Source of the DNA: Serratia marcescens
GTDB taxonomy: Bacteria; Pseudomonadota; Gammaproteobacteria; Enterobacterales; Enterobacteriaceae
Direction of reading: 5' to 3'
Length of the DNA: 64,000 nt
NCBI RefSeq assembly: GCF_001902635.1
Contig: NZ_MJAO01000006.1
Coordinates: 124,001-188,000 of the forward strand
In this document: positions 1 through 8,513 of the stretch, in pieces
Numbering within the stretch: the stretch's first letter is position 1
Layout: each line of letters opens with the position of its first letter
Translations under genes and position numbers: made by a program
The notes under the pieces: model-generated
Told to the model about the DNA's origin: nothing
Databases searched by the model: none
What the model saw: only the letters and a program-made list of their open reading frames with translations

Positions 1-333
1 GACGAACGGCAGACCGCGCTCCGCCGCCATGTTCACCGCGCCCAGATCGTTGGCTTCGATCAGGAACTCGCCGTTCTCCACATAGCGCTTCAACTCATTC
101 AGTTCGGACGGTGCCTGCAGCAACGCCAGCGTGGAGACAACCACCTGCTTGCCGCTGTGGGCGAGCTCGCGCGCCAACGCCAGCCAATCGCCGACCTTCA
201 TCTCGCGTCGCTTGGTGCAGACGCTCTCGCCGAGGTAAATGATGTCGGCGCTGCTGTCCGCCGCCTGCTGATAGAACGCCGCGATGTCGTTTTTCGGCCA
301 GTAGTAGAGCACCGGCCCCAGTGCGTATTTCAT
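1..333 (-). CDS. ubiV: UbiV, partial (3' end beyond left edge)
   Basis: This is the N-terminal 111 residues of UbiV (YhbV), a U32-peptidase-like iron-sulfur protein. With UbiU it performs O2-independent hydroxylation in ubiquinone synthesis. The reading frame starts at the ATG complement at 331-333 with a GGAGG ribosome site just upstream (338-342). It opens MKYALGPVLYYWPK. The cysteine at residue 39 matches the first [4Fe-4S] ligand known for E. coli UbiV; the other ligands lie outside the window. It follows ubiU after 11 bases on the same strand, so the two form an operon, as in E. coli. The C-terminal two thirds are not visible. Confidence 0.93.
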   Translation of the reverse strand, partial: MKYALGPVLYYWPKNDIAAFYQQAADSSADIIYLGESVCTKRREMKVGDWLALARELAHSGKQVVVSTLALLQAPSELNELKRYVENGEFLIEANDLGAVNMAAERGLPFV

Positions 334-344
334 GTTTCCTCCGG

Positions 345-1340
345 CTACTGCCATTTGCGGTGATAGGCGCCCAGCGTGGTCTGGGTACCCTCGGACATCG
401 CGCCCAGCGTTTCCATCCAGGCGGCGTCGGCGCGGTAGGCGGTCGGATCGGCCTGGCAACGGTCGATCGCCTGGCGCCAGACGCGCGCCACCTGGCTGAC
501 GTAAGCCGGGCTGCGCTGGCGGCCTTCGATCTTCACCGAGGCGATGTTGGCGGCCAGCAGCTCCGGCAGCAGTTCCAGCGTGTTGAGACTGGTGGGTTCT
601 TCCAGCGCGTGGTAGCGCACGTCGTCCACCAGATAGCGCCCTTTACACAGCGTCGGGTAACCGGCTTTTTCATGGTCCTGGTAGCGGTCGATCAGCACGT
701 CGTTCAGGCGCGACTCCATGCCCTGCGGGGTCTGCTGCCAGCGCACGAAGCGCGCCGGCGAACAGGCGCCGACGGTGTTCGGCGACTCGCCGGTCAGGTA
801 GGAAGAGAGATAGCAGCGCCCCTCGGCCATGATGCACAGGCTGCCGAAGGCGAACACTTCCAGCGGCACCGGGCTGGTGCGCGCCAGCTGTTTCACCTGG
901 TGCATCGACAGCACGCGCGGCAGCACCACCCGGCCCACCTCGAAGTTACGTTGGTAGAAACGGATCGCCTCCTCGTTGGTGGCGGAAGCCTGCACCGAGA
1001 CATGGCGCTCCAGCTGCGGGTAGCGTTGGGTGGCGTATTCCAGCATCGCCAGGTCCGCCAGAATCAGCGCGTCGGCGCCCAGTTGGGCCGCCATATCCAC
1101 CGCACGCTGCCAGCGGGCGTAGCCGTCGGGATGGGCGAAGGTGTTGATGGCGATATGCAGTTTGCGGCCGTGGCGGTGCACGTAATCGACCGCTTCCTGC
1201 AGCTTTTTCTCGGTGAAGTTGAGGCCGGCGAAGTGGCGCGCGTTGGTATCGTCTTTCAGACCGATGTAAACGGCGTCGGCGCCGTTATCCACCGCGGCCT
1301 TCAGGGCCGGCAGGTTGCCGGCGGGACAAAGCAGCTCCAT
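345..1340 (-). CDS. ubiU: UbiU, O2-independent ubiquinone hydroxylation protein
   Basis: A 331-residue U32-family protein, the same length as E. coli UbiU (YhbU). All four cysteines that hold the [4Fe-4S] cluster in E. coli are present at the same positions: C169, C176, C193 and C232. With UbiV and UbiT it makes ubiquinone without oxygen, using prephenate-derived oxygen in the family. The chosen start opens MELLCPAGN. A longer upstream frame reaches 1421 but lacks family similarity in its first 27 codons. It is divergent from ubiT. Confidence 0.96.
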   Translation of the reverse strand: MELLCPAGNLPALKAAVDNGADAVYIGLKDDTNARHFAGLNFTEKKLQEAVDYVHRHGRKLHIAINTFAHPDGYARWQRAVDMAAQLGADALILADLAMLEYATQRYPQLERHVSVQASATNEEAIRFYQRNFEVGRVVLPRVLSMHQVKQLARTSPVPLEVFAFGSLCIMAEGRCYLSSYLTGESPNTVGACSPARFVRWQQTPQGMESRLNDVLIDRYQDHEKAGYPTLCKGRYLVDDVRYHALEEPTSLNTLELLPELLAANIASVKIEGRQRSPAYVSQVARVWRQAIDRCQADPTAYRADAAWMETLGAMSEGTQTTLGAYHRKWQ

Positions 1341-1467
1341 AGATTTATCCTGGCTTAACCGTACGCCCGGCCGGGCGCACGCTGTCTTTAAAGGTTGCCG
1401 ACGGCGGTGTTCCGCCGGCAAACGCGAATTGGGGAGGCCATTTTAGGCAAAGGGTGGCGCGCAGGTT

Positions 1468-1529
1468 TTGATTTGAGGCAGCTTATGGCGTATTGATAAA
1501 CATGGCGGTGAAATGCACTATTTGTTGAT
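1468..1529. promoter_or_regulatory. ubiUV/ubiT divergent control region with FNR half-sites
   Basis: The 252-base gap between ubiU and ubiT contains three TTGAT half-sites, at 1468-1472, 1493-1497 and 1525-1529. FNR recognises TTGAT-N4-ATCAA and these genes are oxygen-controlled in E. coli. None of the three has a good second half, so this is only a weak pointer to FNR control. Confidence 0.25.
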
Positions 1530-1592
1530 ATAGACCGCTGAAGCCGCGCGTCAGTGTGGCAAAATAGCGGTAGTCCGTATTGAAAGGAGTGG

Positions 1593-2120
1593 ATGACCGT
1601 GTTGGAACAACTACGAGCACGCCTTGTGCGCCAGGGGCCGTCGCTGCTGCGCATACCGCTGAAATTCACGCCGTTCGCTCTGCAGCGCCAGCTGCTGCAA
1701 CAGGTGCTGAGCTGGCAGTTCCGCCAGGCGTTGGCGGATGGCGATCTGGAATTTCTCGAATCGCGCTGGTTGAAGATCGAAGTTCGCGATCTGGCGCTAC
1801 AATGGTTTATGACGGTAGAAAACGACAAACTGGTGGTCAGCCAGCACGCCGAAGCGGACGTCAGCTTCAGCGGCGACGCCAACGATCTGATCCTGATCGC
1901 GGCGCGCAAGCAAGATCCGGATACGCTGTTCTTTCAGCGTCGGCTGCAGATTGAAGGGGATACCGAATTGGGCCTGTATGTGAAAAATTTGATGGATGCC
2001 ATCGAGCTGGAAAGCATGCCCGCGCCACTGCGCATGGGCCTGTTGCAGCTGGCTGATTTTGTTGAAGCAGGGCAGCAGGAGGGCACGGCGTCGGTTTCCC
2101 GTGTACCGGTATCATGCTGA
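1593..2120 (+). CDS. ubiT: UbiT, SCP2-domain ubiquinone accessory factor
   Basis: A 175-residue protein with the SCP2 sterol-carrier fold typical of UbiT (YhbT). The family is the anaerobic counterpart of UbiJ and is thought to carry the lipid intermediates for UbiU and UbiV. The ATG at 1593 has a strong GAAAGGAG site immediately upstream. It is divergent from ubiUV, as in E. coli. Its stop overlaps the start of yhbS by 7 bases, so the two are translated from one message. Confidence 0.94.
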   Translation: MTVLEQLRARLVRQGPSLLRIPLKFTPFALQRQLLQQVLSWQFRQALADGDLEFLESRWLKIEVRDLALQWFMTVENDKLVVSQHAEADVSFSGDANDLILIAARKQDPDTLFFQRRLQIEGDTELGLYVKNLMDAIELESMPAPLRMGLLQLADFVEAGQQEGTASVSRVPVSC

Positions 2121-2617
2121 TCCGCGTAGAGATCCCGGTAGACGCGGCGGGCATCGACGCCTTGCTGCGCCGCGCCTTTGGCCGCGATGACGAAGCCGAT
2201 CTGGTGCAGCAGCTGCGCGAAGACGGCCTGCTGACGCTGGGCGTGGTCGCCACTGACGACGAAGGCGGGGTGGTAGGTTACGCCGCGTTCAGCCCGGTGG
2301 ACGTGGCCGGCGAAGACCGCCAATGGGTGGCGCTGGCACCGCTGGCGGTAGACGAAAGCCTGCGCCGTCAGGGGCTGGCTGAAAAGCTGGTGTACGAAGG
2401 CTTGGATTCGCTGAACGAATTCAGCTACGCCGCGGTGGTGGTGCTGGGCGATCCGGCCTACTACGGCCGCTTCGGCTTTAAACCGGCCGCCGCCTATGGC
2501 TTGAACTGCCGCTGGCCGAACACGGAAAACGCATTCCAGGTGTATCCGCTGGCGGAAGACGCCCTGAATGGCGTCAGCGGCGAAGTGGCTTTTTCGGCGC
2601 CGTTTAATCGCTTTTAA
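2114..2617 (+). CDS. yhbS: YhbS, GNAT family N-acetyltransferase
   Basis: A 167-residue GNAT acetyltransferase. The acetyl-CoA pyrophosphate loop region is seen as VDESLRRQGLAEKLVYE, followed by a typical YYGRFGF segment near the C terminus. The substrate is not established here. The start overlaps the ubiT stop, giving a ubiT-yhbS operon as in E. coli. Its last 14 bases overlap a relic of the yhbQ 3' end on the other strand. Confidence 0.92.
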   Translation: MLIRVEIPVDAAGIDALLRRAFGRDDEADLVQQLREDGLLTLGVVATDDEGGVVGYAAFSPVDVAGEDRQWVALAPLAVDESLRRQGLAEKLVYEGLDSLNEFSYAAVVVLGDPAYYGRFGFKPAAAYGLNCRWPNTENAFQVYPLAEDALNGVSGEVAFSAPFNRF

Positions 2618-2695
2618 CGATCGGCAATAGATACTCCAACGACAGCGGCGGGTGATTCACCAGCCGCTCTTTTTGTATTTTGCTCAGCTGTTTGA
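2604..2695 (-). pseudogene. Relic of the yhbQ 3' end
   Basis: The stretch 2631-2695 is a near-perfect copy (64 of 65 bases) of the 3' part of yhbQ at 3323-3387. Read on the minus strand it encodes [13 protein letters not shown] and then continues PIVKSD before a TAA at 2604-2606. The intact yhbQ ends in EYLLHH instead. The relic therefore probably keeps the ancestral yhbQ C terminus, cut off from its gene by the CRISPR segment. It has no start codon and is not expected to be expressed. Confidence 0.8.
2631..2695 (+). repeat. 65-bp direct repeat, left copy (yhbQ 3' sequence)
   Basis: This copy matches 3323-3387 with one difference (A at 2655, G at 3347). The two copies bracket the CRISPR leader and array in direct orientation. 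It is too long for an ordinary transposon target duplication. Confidence 0.95.
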
Positions 2696-2711
2696 GCTGA
2701 CAACTCAGCTC

Positions 2712-2951
2712 TTCTGTGGTGTCTATGCGTCTCAGTGAGACGGATGGAGATACCAAACAGAGAACCAATAATTCCCCCCTAAAAATGCAGGAATCTCACC
2801 TTACTTCGTTAGTGGTTGTCGAACCCTTTTTTGAGTGTCATTTTTAATTGATTGATTTAAAGTCATATTTTTAAGCGCTTTAAAAAAGGCTTTTTGAACG
2901 GGTATTTCGATTTTCCTAAATTAATCAGCTGATTAGCGCTAAGATTCAACG
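2712..2951 (+). promoter_or_regulatory. Probable CRISPR leader
   Basis: An AT-rich non-coding stretch directly precedes the first repeat and has runs such as TTTTTAATTGATTGATTT. Type I-F leaders sit on this side, given that the repeats here read toward CTTAGAAA and that the most degenerate repeat is at the far end. A small perfect hairpin (GAGCTGA/TCAGCTC, 2694-2711) marks its left border. No gene is seen in it. Confidence 0.6.
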
Positions 2952-3279
2952 GTGCACTGCCGTATAGGCAGCTTAGAAATGCACCCAGAATCAGTCAGTC
3001 TTTTGAACCAGGTTCACTGCCGTATAGGCAGCTTAGAAATGATTTGGTTGTTGTAGCGCTCATGGGACATAGTTCACTGCCGTATAGGCAGCTTAGAAAA
3101 ACGCCAATCCCATCAGCAGAGGGGCGATTAAGTTCACTGCCGTATAGGCAGCTTAGAAAAGAGGCGATTTTACGGCTGGCGCAGGCTGTCAGTTCACTGC
3201 CGTATAGGCAGCTTAGAAAGGCGATGCCGGTGCCGCTCTCACTGTTCGCCGGTGCACTGCCGTACAGGCAGTTTGAAAT
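2952..3279 (+). CRISPR. Orphan type I-F CRISPR array, 6 repeats and 5 spacers
   Basis: Six 28-base repeats start at 2952, 3012, 3072, 3132, 3192 and 3252. Each of the five spacers is exactly 32 bases. The repeat begins GTTCACTGCCGTATAGGCAG and ends CTTAGAAA, the type I-F (Yersinia) repeat. The first repeat carries GTGCAC in place of GTTCAC. The last is degenerate at several places (GTGCAC, TACAGG, TTTGAAAT), marking the leader-distal end. No cas gene lies in the window, so the array depends on Cas proteins elsewhere or is silent. No spacer matched another part of this window by eye. Confidence 0.97.
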
Positions 3280-3307
3280 ATAGAGGAAAAATCTTTACTA
3301 GGATGCA

Positions 3308-3601
3308 TTAATGGTGAAGCAAATACTCCAACGACAGCGGCGGGTGGTTCACCAGCCGCTCTTTTTGTATTTTGCTCAGCTGTTTGACGCGGTATTCCAG
3401 CTTCAGCGCCGTTGAGCGATCCCCTACTTGGCAGTGAAATACCAGCGTCAGTTCCCCTTTGCCGCGCAGCGCCTTGGCACCTTTGCCAGCCTGATGCTGC
3501 GCCAGGCGGCGCGCCACGTCGGTGGTGATGCCGGTATACAGCACGCCGCTCGGTAAACGCAGCATGTAGAGGTGCCAGGGAGTGGGAGAGGTGTTGGTCA
3601 T
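3308..3601 (-). CDS. yhbQ: YhbQ, GIY-YIG domain protein
   Basis: A 97-residue single-domain GIY-YIG protein. The signature appears as [16 protein letters not shown], followed by the helix [10 protein letters not shown] and the conserved acidic residue in KLEYRVKQL. The family is linked to DNA repair or processing as a small nuclease. The last residues (EYLLHH) differ from the reading of the duplicated relic at 2604-2695 (EYLLPIVKSD). This suggests that the CRISPR segment replaced its natural 3' end. The catalytic part is intact. Confidence 0.93.
   Translation of the reverse strand: MTNTSPTPWHLYMLRLPSGVLYTGITTDVARRLAQHQAGKGAKALRGKGELTLVFHCQVGDRSTALKLEYRVKQLSKIQKERLVNHPPLSLEYLLHH
3323..3387 (+). 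repeat. 65-bp direct repeat, right copy (inside yhbQ)
   Basis: This is the partner of 2631-2695 and lies inside the 3' part of the intact yhbQ gene. Together the copies flank about 630 bases of CRISPR leader and array. Confidence 0.95.
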
Positions 3602-3687
3602 CGTACGCCGTTTCGGTGGCCAGGGTCGGCGTATGATGGCATGTTCACCATCACAATCCCATCCCCGGCCGCCGGTGCCTTACCGCC

Positions 3688-5004
3688 TTACCCCTTTTTT
3701 CCCGCCAGTTCGAAGCGTGGCGAGACGATGCCGTACAGCGTCCAGCCGAGGAAGGTGGCGATGGCGCCCCACATCATCGCTTCCTCACCGGAGCTGTAGA
3801 GCGCGTAGAAGCTGTACAGCGCGCCGATGCCGGCGATGATATTGGCGATGCGGGCCTTGTTGTCCGGCACCTTCGCCACTTTCTGAATAATGACCAGCGC
3901 CGCCATCGACAGGATGTAAGGGATGATATTGGTCACCACCGCCAGGTTCACCAGCACGTTGAACTGCTTGTTCAGCGACGGGCTGATGGTCATCAGCGAC
4001 AGGCCGCTCTGGATGACGACGATGGTCAGCATGCCTTTAACCGGCGCATCGGCCTTGCTCAGCTTGGAGAAGATTTTCGGGAAGAAGCCGCTGTCGGCGG
4101 AGGATTTGAACACCTGAGCGATGGTGAACTGCCAGCCGAGCAGCGAGCCGACGCAGGACATCACCATCAGCGCCATGATGATCTTGCCGACCGTCGGGTT
4201 GAACATATGGGAGAACGCCAGCCCGAACGGGGCGGTGGAGTTGGCCAGATCCATGTTCGGCACGATGCCGGCGATCACGTTGGTCGAAACGATATAGATC
4301 ACCGCCGCGCTGAGGGTGCCGCCTAGCACGGCGATCGGCACGTTGCGCTCCGGATTTTCCACCACGTCGGTGTTGGCGCAGGCGGATTCCAACCCCAGGA
4401 ACGCCCACAGGGTCATCGAGATGGAGGCGCCGATGGCTTCGAAGGTCGGCACCTGATGCGGGTTCCAGGCGGCGACGTAGGCGCTGCCGCTGAACCAGTA
4501 CCAGCCGATGACCGAGATGCCCACCACCGGAATGATCACGCCCCAGACGGTGATGCCGCTGATTTTGCCGGTGATGCGCGCACCGCCGAAGTTGGCGACG
4601 GTCGCAAGCCACAGCACGCCGATGGTGGCGATACAGATCCCGAGCGGGCTGAGCGTAGCGCCAAATAGCTCGGTGCCGTAGCCGACGGCGGAAATGGCGA
4701 TGGCGATGTTGGCGATCAGCAGCGAAACGCCGTAGGTGTAGTTCGCCATAAAGTTGCCCGATTTGCCGAAGGCGTATTCGGCGTAGCCGCCCATGCCACC
4801 GGATTTACGGCTGAACATGCCGCATTTGGCGAAGGCGTAGGCCAGCGCCATCGAGCCGACGGCGGTCACCAGCCAGGAAACGATCGAAATCGTGCCCACT
4901 TCAGCCAGCTTGGTCGGCAGCATAATTATGCCGGAACCCATCATATTCACGGCGGTCAGGATCGTTAATTGCACGACCCCCATTTTATTATTGGACTTAC
5001 TCAT
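3688..5004 (-). CDS. potE: PotE, putrescine/ornithine antiporter
   Basis: A 438-residue APC-superfamily antiporter with about 12 membrane segments, closely similar along its whole length to E. coli PotE (for example GGMGGYAEYAFGKSGNFMAN and LESACANTDVVENPERN). It exchanges external ornithine for internal putrescine at the inner membrane. It follows speF after 62 bases, so decarboxylation and exchange are co-expressed for acid resistance. An in-frame ATG two codons earlier (5010) is also possible. MSKSNNKMGV aligns with the E. coli start. Confidence 0.96.
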   Translation of the reverse strand: MSKSNNKMGVVQLTILTAVNMMGSGIIMLPTKLAEVGTISIVSWLVTAVGSMALAYAFAKCGMFSRKSGGMGGYAEYAFGKSGNFMANYTYGVSLLIANIAIAISAVGYGTELFGATLSPLGICIATIGVLWLATVANFGGARITGKISGITVWGVIIPVVGISVIGWYWFSGSAYVAAWNPHQVPTFEAIGASISMTLWAFLGLESACANTDVVENPERNVPIAVLGGTLSAAVIYIVSTNVIAGIVPNMDLANSTAPFGLAFSHMFNPTVGKIIMALMVMSCVGSLLGWQFTIAQVFKSSADSGFFPKIFSKLSKADAPVKGMLTIVVIQSGLSLMTISPSLNKQFNVLVNLAVVTNIIPYILSMAALVIIQKVAKVPDNKARIANIIAGIGALYSFYALYSSGEEAMMWGAIATFLGWTLYGIVSPRFELAGKKG

Positions 5005-5066
5005 GATCATTTTCTCTTTTAGGATGCGATCCGGGCGGCGAAAATGATCGCCGCCCCGTAAGGTGA

Positions 5067-7229
5067 TTAATTTTTCATGACGTAGCCATAAGCGCGGTTC
5101 CAGCCGTCCTCATCCTGTTGGATATAAACGCCCTGCAATTCCGGCGCGAATCCCGGCAATAAATTGATGCCTTCTTCCAATGCCAGGAAATAACGCTGCG
5201 CGGCGCCGCCCCAAATTTCACCGGGCACGACGCACAGCACGCCAGGCGGGTAAGGCAGGGCGCCTTCGGCGGCGATGCGGCCCTCGGCCTTGGCCAGCGA
5301 GACCAATTCCACATTGCCGCGCACGAACTCGGTATTGGCGTCCTGCGGATTCATCACCACGCGCGGGAAATAACTTTTGCGGAACATCTCTTTTTGCAGT
5401 TCTTTAACGTCGTAGCTGACGTAAAGATCGTGCATTTCCTGGCACAGCTGGCGGATGGTGTAGTTTTTGTAGCGCTGCTGGTGGTTTTTATAGACCGCAG
5501 GCAGCACCTCGCTGAGCAGGGAGTTTTGCTCGATGTGTTTCTCGAAGCGGGCGATCAAGGCCACCAGATGCTGCATCTTGGCGATGTCTTCCGCCGGCGT
5601 CAGCAGGAACAGGATCGAGTTGAGATCGCATTTTTCCGGCACGATGCCGTTTTCACGCAGGTAGTTGGCCAGAATGGTCGCCGGGATGCCGAACTCGCTG
5701 TAGCTGCCGGTGGCGCTATCGATGCCCGGCGTGGTGAGCAGCAGTTTGCACGGATCAACGAAGTACTGCGATTCGGCGTAGCCTTCAAAGGCGTGCCATT
5801 TTTCGCCGGGTACAAAGTTGAAGAAGCGCAGATCGTTGGCCATCGCCGCGGTGTCATAGGCCTGCCACGGCTTGCCGTCGATCTGATCCGGTACGAACGG
5901 TTTGATCATCGTGCAGGTATCCAGCAGCATTTTGCGTGCTTCGATACCCACACGTACGCACTCCTGCCACAGGAGCTGGCCGCTTTTGCCCTCGTGCATC
6001 TTGGCGTTGACGTCCAGCGCGGCAAACAGCGGATAGAACGGGCTGGTGGAGGCGTGCAGCATAAAGGCGTTGTTGAAGCGCTTGTGGTTGCAGTAGCGGC
6101 TCTGGCCCTTGATGTGTTTGTCTTTTTTGTGGATCTGCGAGGTTTGCGAGAAGCCGGCCTGCTGTTTGTGCACCGACTGGGTGACGATGATACCGGGATC
6201 GTTCTCGTTCAGCTCCAGCAGCAGCGGCGAGCAGTCTTTCATCATCGGAATGAACTGCTCATAGCCCACCCAGGCGGAGTCGAACAGGATGTAGTCGCAC
6301 AGGTGGCCAATCTTGTCGACCACCTGGCGGGCGTTGTAGATGGTGCCGTCGTAGGTGCCGAGCTGGATGATCGCCAGGCGGAACGGGCGGGCCTCGTTGG
6401 CACGTTCCGGCGCCACTTCGCGGATCTGTTGGCGCAGGTAGCGTTCGTCGAAGCAGTGCGCGTCGATGCCGCCGATAAAGCCGAACGGGTTGCGGGCGGT
6501 TTCCAGATAGACCGGCGTCGCACCGGCCTGGATCAACGCGCCGTGGTGGTTGGATTTATGGTTGTTGCGGTCGAACAGCACCAGGTCGCCGCGTGTCAGC
6601 AGGGCGTTGGTCGCTACCTTGTTCGAGGCCGAGGTGCCGTTGAGCACGAAGTAGGTCTTGTCGGCGTTGAACACCTTGGCGGCGTGCTGCTGCGCAGCGC
6701 AAGGTGCGCCTTCGTGGATCAACAGATCGCCCAGTTTGACGTCGGCGTTGCACATATCGGAACGGAACAGGGTTTCGCCGTAGAAGTCGAAAAACTGGCG
6801 GCCCGCCGGGTGTTTGCGGAAGAACTCGCCGCCCTGGTGGCCGGGGCAGGCAAAGGTGGCGTTACCCATCTCCACATACTGCGTCAGCGTGTTGAAGAAC
6901 GGTGGCAGCAGTTCGCTTTCATATTTTGCGGCGGCGGCTTCCAGCTGTTTGCCGTAGAACGGGATGTTCTTCCCGCACAGTTCAAACACGCCGTGCAGCG
7001 CCGGCAACACGGCGTTATCCAGTTCTTCTTCGCAGCAGACGGCGACGAACAGCGGAATGTTCAGGCCGTGCTCTTCAATGCGCGCCACCATGCCTTGCGC
7101 GACGTCTTCTACCGACAGCACGATGGCGGCGACATCATTGAAATCGCTGTGATGCACATCGACGATGTCACGTTCAGTTTCAAAGCAACCGAGGGTGCGG
7201 GTATTGGCGGCGATTTTTAATTTTTTCAT
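5067..7229 (-). CDS. speF: SpeF, inducible ornithine decarboxylase
   Basis: A 720-residue PLP-dependent decarboxylase that converts ornithine to putrescine and CO2. The PLP lysine lies in SVHKQQAGFSQTSQIHKKD. The N-terminal wing domain is followed by the fold-type I core (FACPGHQGG, DRNNHKSNHHGA). It is specific to ornithine by overall likeness to SpeF rather than CadA or AdiA, and by its partner potE. The start at 7229 (MKKLKIA) has GAAGA nine bases upstream and aligns with E. coli MSKLKIA. An ATG at 7238 has no room for a ribosome site. Confidence 0.96.
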   Translation of the reverse strand: MKKLKIAANTRTLGCFETERDIVDVHHSDFNDVAAIVLSVEDVAQGMVARIEEHGLNIPLFVAVCCEEELDNAVLPALHGVFELCGKNIPFYGKQLEAAAAKYESELLPPFFNTLTQYVEMGNATFACPGHQGGEFFRKHPAGRQFFDFYGETLFRSDMCNADVKLGDLLIHEGAPCAAQQHAAKVFNADKTYFVLNGTSASNKVATNALLTRGDLVLFDRNNHKSNHHGALIQAGATPVYLETARNPFGFIGGIDAHCFDERYLRQQIREVAPERANEARPFRLAIIQLGTYDGTIYNARQVVDKIGHLCDYILFDSAWVGYEQFIPMMKDCSPLLLELNENDPGIIVTQSVHKQQAGFSQTSQIHKKDKHIKGQSRYCNHKRFNNAFMLHASTSPFYPLFAALDVNAKMHEGKSGQLLWQECVRVGIEARKMLLDTCTMIKPFVPDQIDGKPWQAYDTAAMANDLRFFNFVPGEKWHAFEGYAESQYFVDPCKLLLTTPGIDSATGSYSEFGIPATILANYLRENGIVPEKCDLNSILFLLTPAEDIAKMQHLVALIARFEKHIEQNSLLSEVLPAVYKNHQQRYKNYTIRQLCQEMHDLYVSYDVKELQKEMFRKSYFPRVVMNPQDANTEFVRGNVELVSLAKAEGRIAAEGALPYPPGVLCVVPGEIWGGAAQRYFLALEEGINLLPGFAPELQGVYIQQDEDGWNRAYGYVMKN

Positions 7230-7503
7230 TTTTCTCATTCTTCAGGCAAAGGCATTCCGCCGGTAAATAATTCCATTCACCGTTAACGCCTTCACGAAAA
7301 TAAAAGGTGTGCGAGAACCCAGTGATGCCGAAAGACATTAACTGTGTTCATTGTTTTATTTTGCTTGGGTGCCCTTTGACGATATTAAAAATGTATTGCG
7401 TGTCCTTCCCGGTTAGCGAGAAAGAGACATTATCACCGGAGTGCGGAGAATAAATAAAAACGCAATGACACTCTTATCAACGGCGTAAGAGCGAGGGGGA
7501 GGG
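7230..7503 (-). promoter_or_regulatory. speF leader RNA between speFL and speF
   Basis: The 274-base leader separates the speFL stop from the speF start. In E. coli and Salmonella, ornithine-induced ribosome arrest on SpeFL exposes this region, blocks Rho-dependent termination and allows speF translation. The layout is the same here. I did not resolve the individual hairpins. Confidence 0.6.
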
Positions 7504-7608
7504 TTATCTGTAGTTGAAGAATGCAAAGCTAAAGCAGCTGCGATGAGCCATCATCATAATATGGGTTGTGCGCCTGATGTGCGCCATTTTTCGGTTATTG
7601 TTTTCCAT
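7504..7608 (-). CDS. speFL: SpeFL, ornithine-sensing arrest leader peptide
   Basis: A 34-codon reading frame on the minus strand begins MENNNRKMAHIRRTTHIM and ends FFNYR. It is the same length as E. coli SpeFL and keeps the HIRRTTHIM core and the FF-N-R end that make up the ornithine-binding arrest peptide. A ribosome site AGGTGG (complement at 7617-7622) lies eight bases before the ATG. It is the first gene of the speFL-speF-potE message. High ornithine stalls the ribosome near its end and turns on speF. Confidence 0.92.
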   Translation of the reverse strand: MENNNRKMAHIRRTTHIMMMAHRSCFSFAFFNYR

Positions 7609-8042
7609 TTTCTAATCCACCTTGCTGAGTGAAAAGATGGCGCTATTTTAGCGCAAGGCAGGCTATAAATAGTGATGGAAGTCACATAAATGCCGCTATT
7701 TATAGATAACTATTCATCACTTATGCAGCTAATTGCATAAACGGCGCTCAGAGAAGCTTGCGTGCATGTAAATGAATTGCTAATCGGCGCCGTGCTGACG
7801 GGCTAACTTTCCGTTTTGCCAGGGTGAGAATAAAAAAATCGCGTGGTAAACCGGTTGCATAACGATCAAATAAATCCGCTTTGTGTTTTTTATGTTATAA
7901 ACGAACCCGTCACCTGAATTAATAAAAATGCATCTATTGTGATTTTATATTCACCTATGATTTCTTGATGATTATCGTTATTTGTGACTCGCCTCAACAA
8001 CGCAGGGTAAGATGAAGTGAGTGAACAAGGAGGCGAGTAACC
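7609..8042. other. Intergenic region upstream of speFL and yhbP
   Basis: This 434-base AT-rich stretch has no gene. It must hold the divergent promoters of the speFL operon (leftward) and yhbP (rightward). One small hairpin, GCGCTA-TTT-TAGCGC, is at 7640-7654. I could not choose a promoter with confidence. Confidence 0.5.
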
Positions 8043-8483
8043 TTGAATACCCCAGAACAACGGCAGCAGATTGCGGATTTCATCGGCAAACAACACGTCT
8101 TGACGCTGTGCGCCGGCGACGGCCTCGACATGTGGTGCGCCAACTGTTTTTACGTGTTCGACGCCGCGACGATGGCGCTGTGGCTGATGACCGAACCGCA
8201 CACCCGCCACGGCGGGCTGATGCTGAACAATGGCCGGGTGGTCGGCACCATCGCGCCGAAGCCGAAAAGCATCGCGCTGATCCGCGGCGTGCAGTACCGC
8301 GCCGAGGCGGTGCTGCTGAGCGGCGAAGAAGCCGAGGCGGCGCGCGCGCGTTACTGCAAGCGCTTTCCGATCGCCAGGGCGATGAAGGCCTCGGTTTGGC
8401 GGCTGGATCTGCACGAGGTGAAGATGACCGACAACACCCTCGGCTTCGGCAAGAAGCTGCATTGGGCGCGGTCTATACTTTAA
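8043..8483 (+). CDS. yhbP: YhbP, UPF0306 flavin-fold protein
   Basis: A 146-residue member of the UPF0306/YhbP family with a pyridoxamine-phosphate-oxidase-like split-barrel fold. It keeps [19 protein letters not shown] and the family C-terminal [10 protein letters not shown]. The function is unknown. Translation starts at TTG 8043, with a good GGAGG at 8029-8033. It lies next to yraR as in the E. coli yra/yhb region, but yhbO is missing and speF-potE lies between it and yhbQ. Confidence 0.9.
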   Translation: MNTPEQRQQIADFIGKQHVLTLCAGDGLDMWCANCFYVFDAATMALWLMTEPHTRHGGLMLNNGRVVGTIAPKPKSIALIRGVQYRAEAVLLSGEEAEAARARYCKRFPIARAMKASVWRLDLHEVKMTDNTLGFGKKLHWARSIL

Positions 8484-8513
8484 GTCGAAATAGCCATTAC
8501 AACGGGAGATTGC

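Noticed and set aside
1388-1909. 173-codon minus-strand frame over ubiT
   Set aside because: It overlaps ubiT and the divergent promoter region; Ser/Arg-rich shadow of ubiT.
3044-3283. 79-codon open frame across the CRISPR repeats
   Set aside because: It encodes SSLPYRQLRK again and again, which is just the translated CRISPR repeat; no ribosome site.
5394-7220. 608-codon open frame opposite speF
   Set aside because: It is the antisense shadow of a well-conserved GC-rich gene and has no ribosome site or family likeness.
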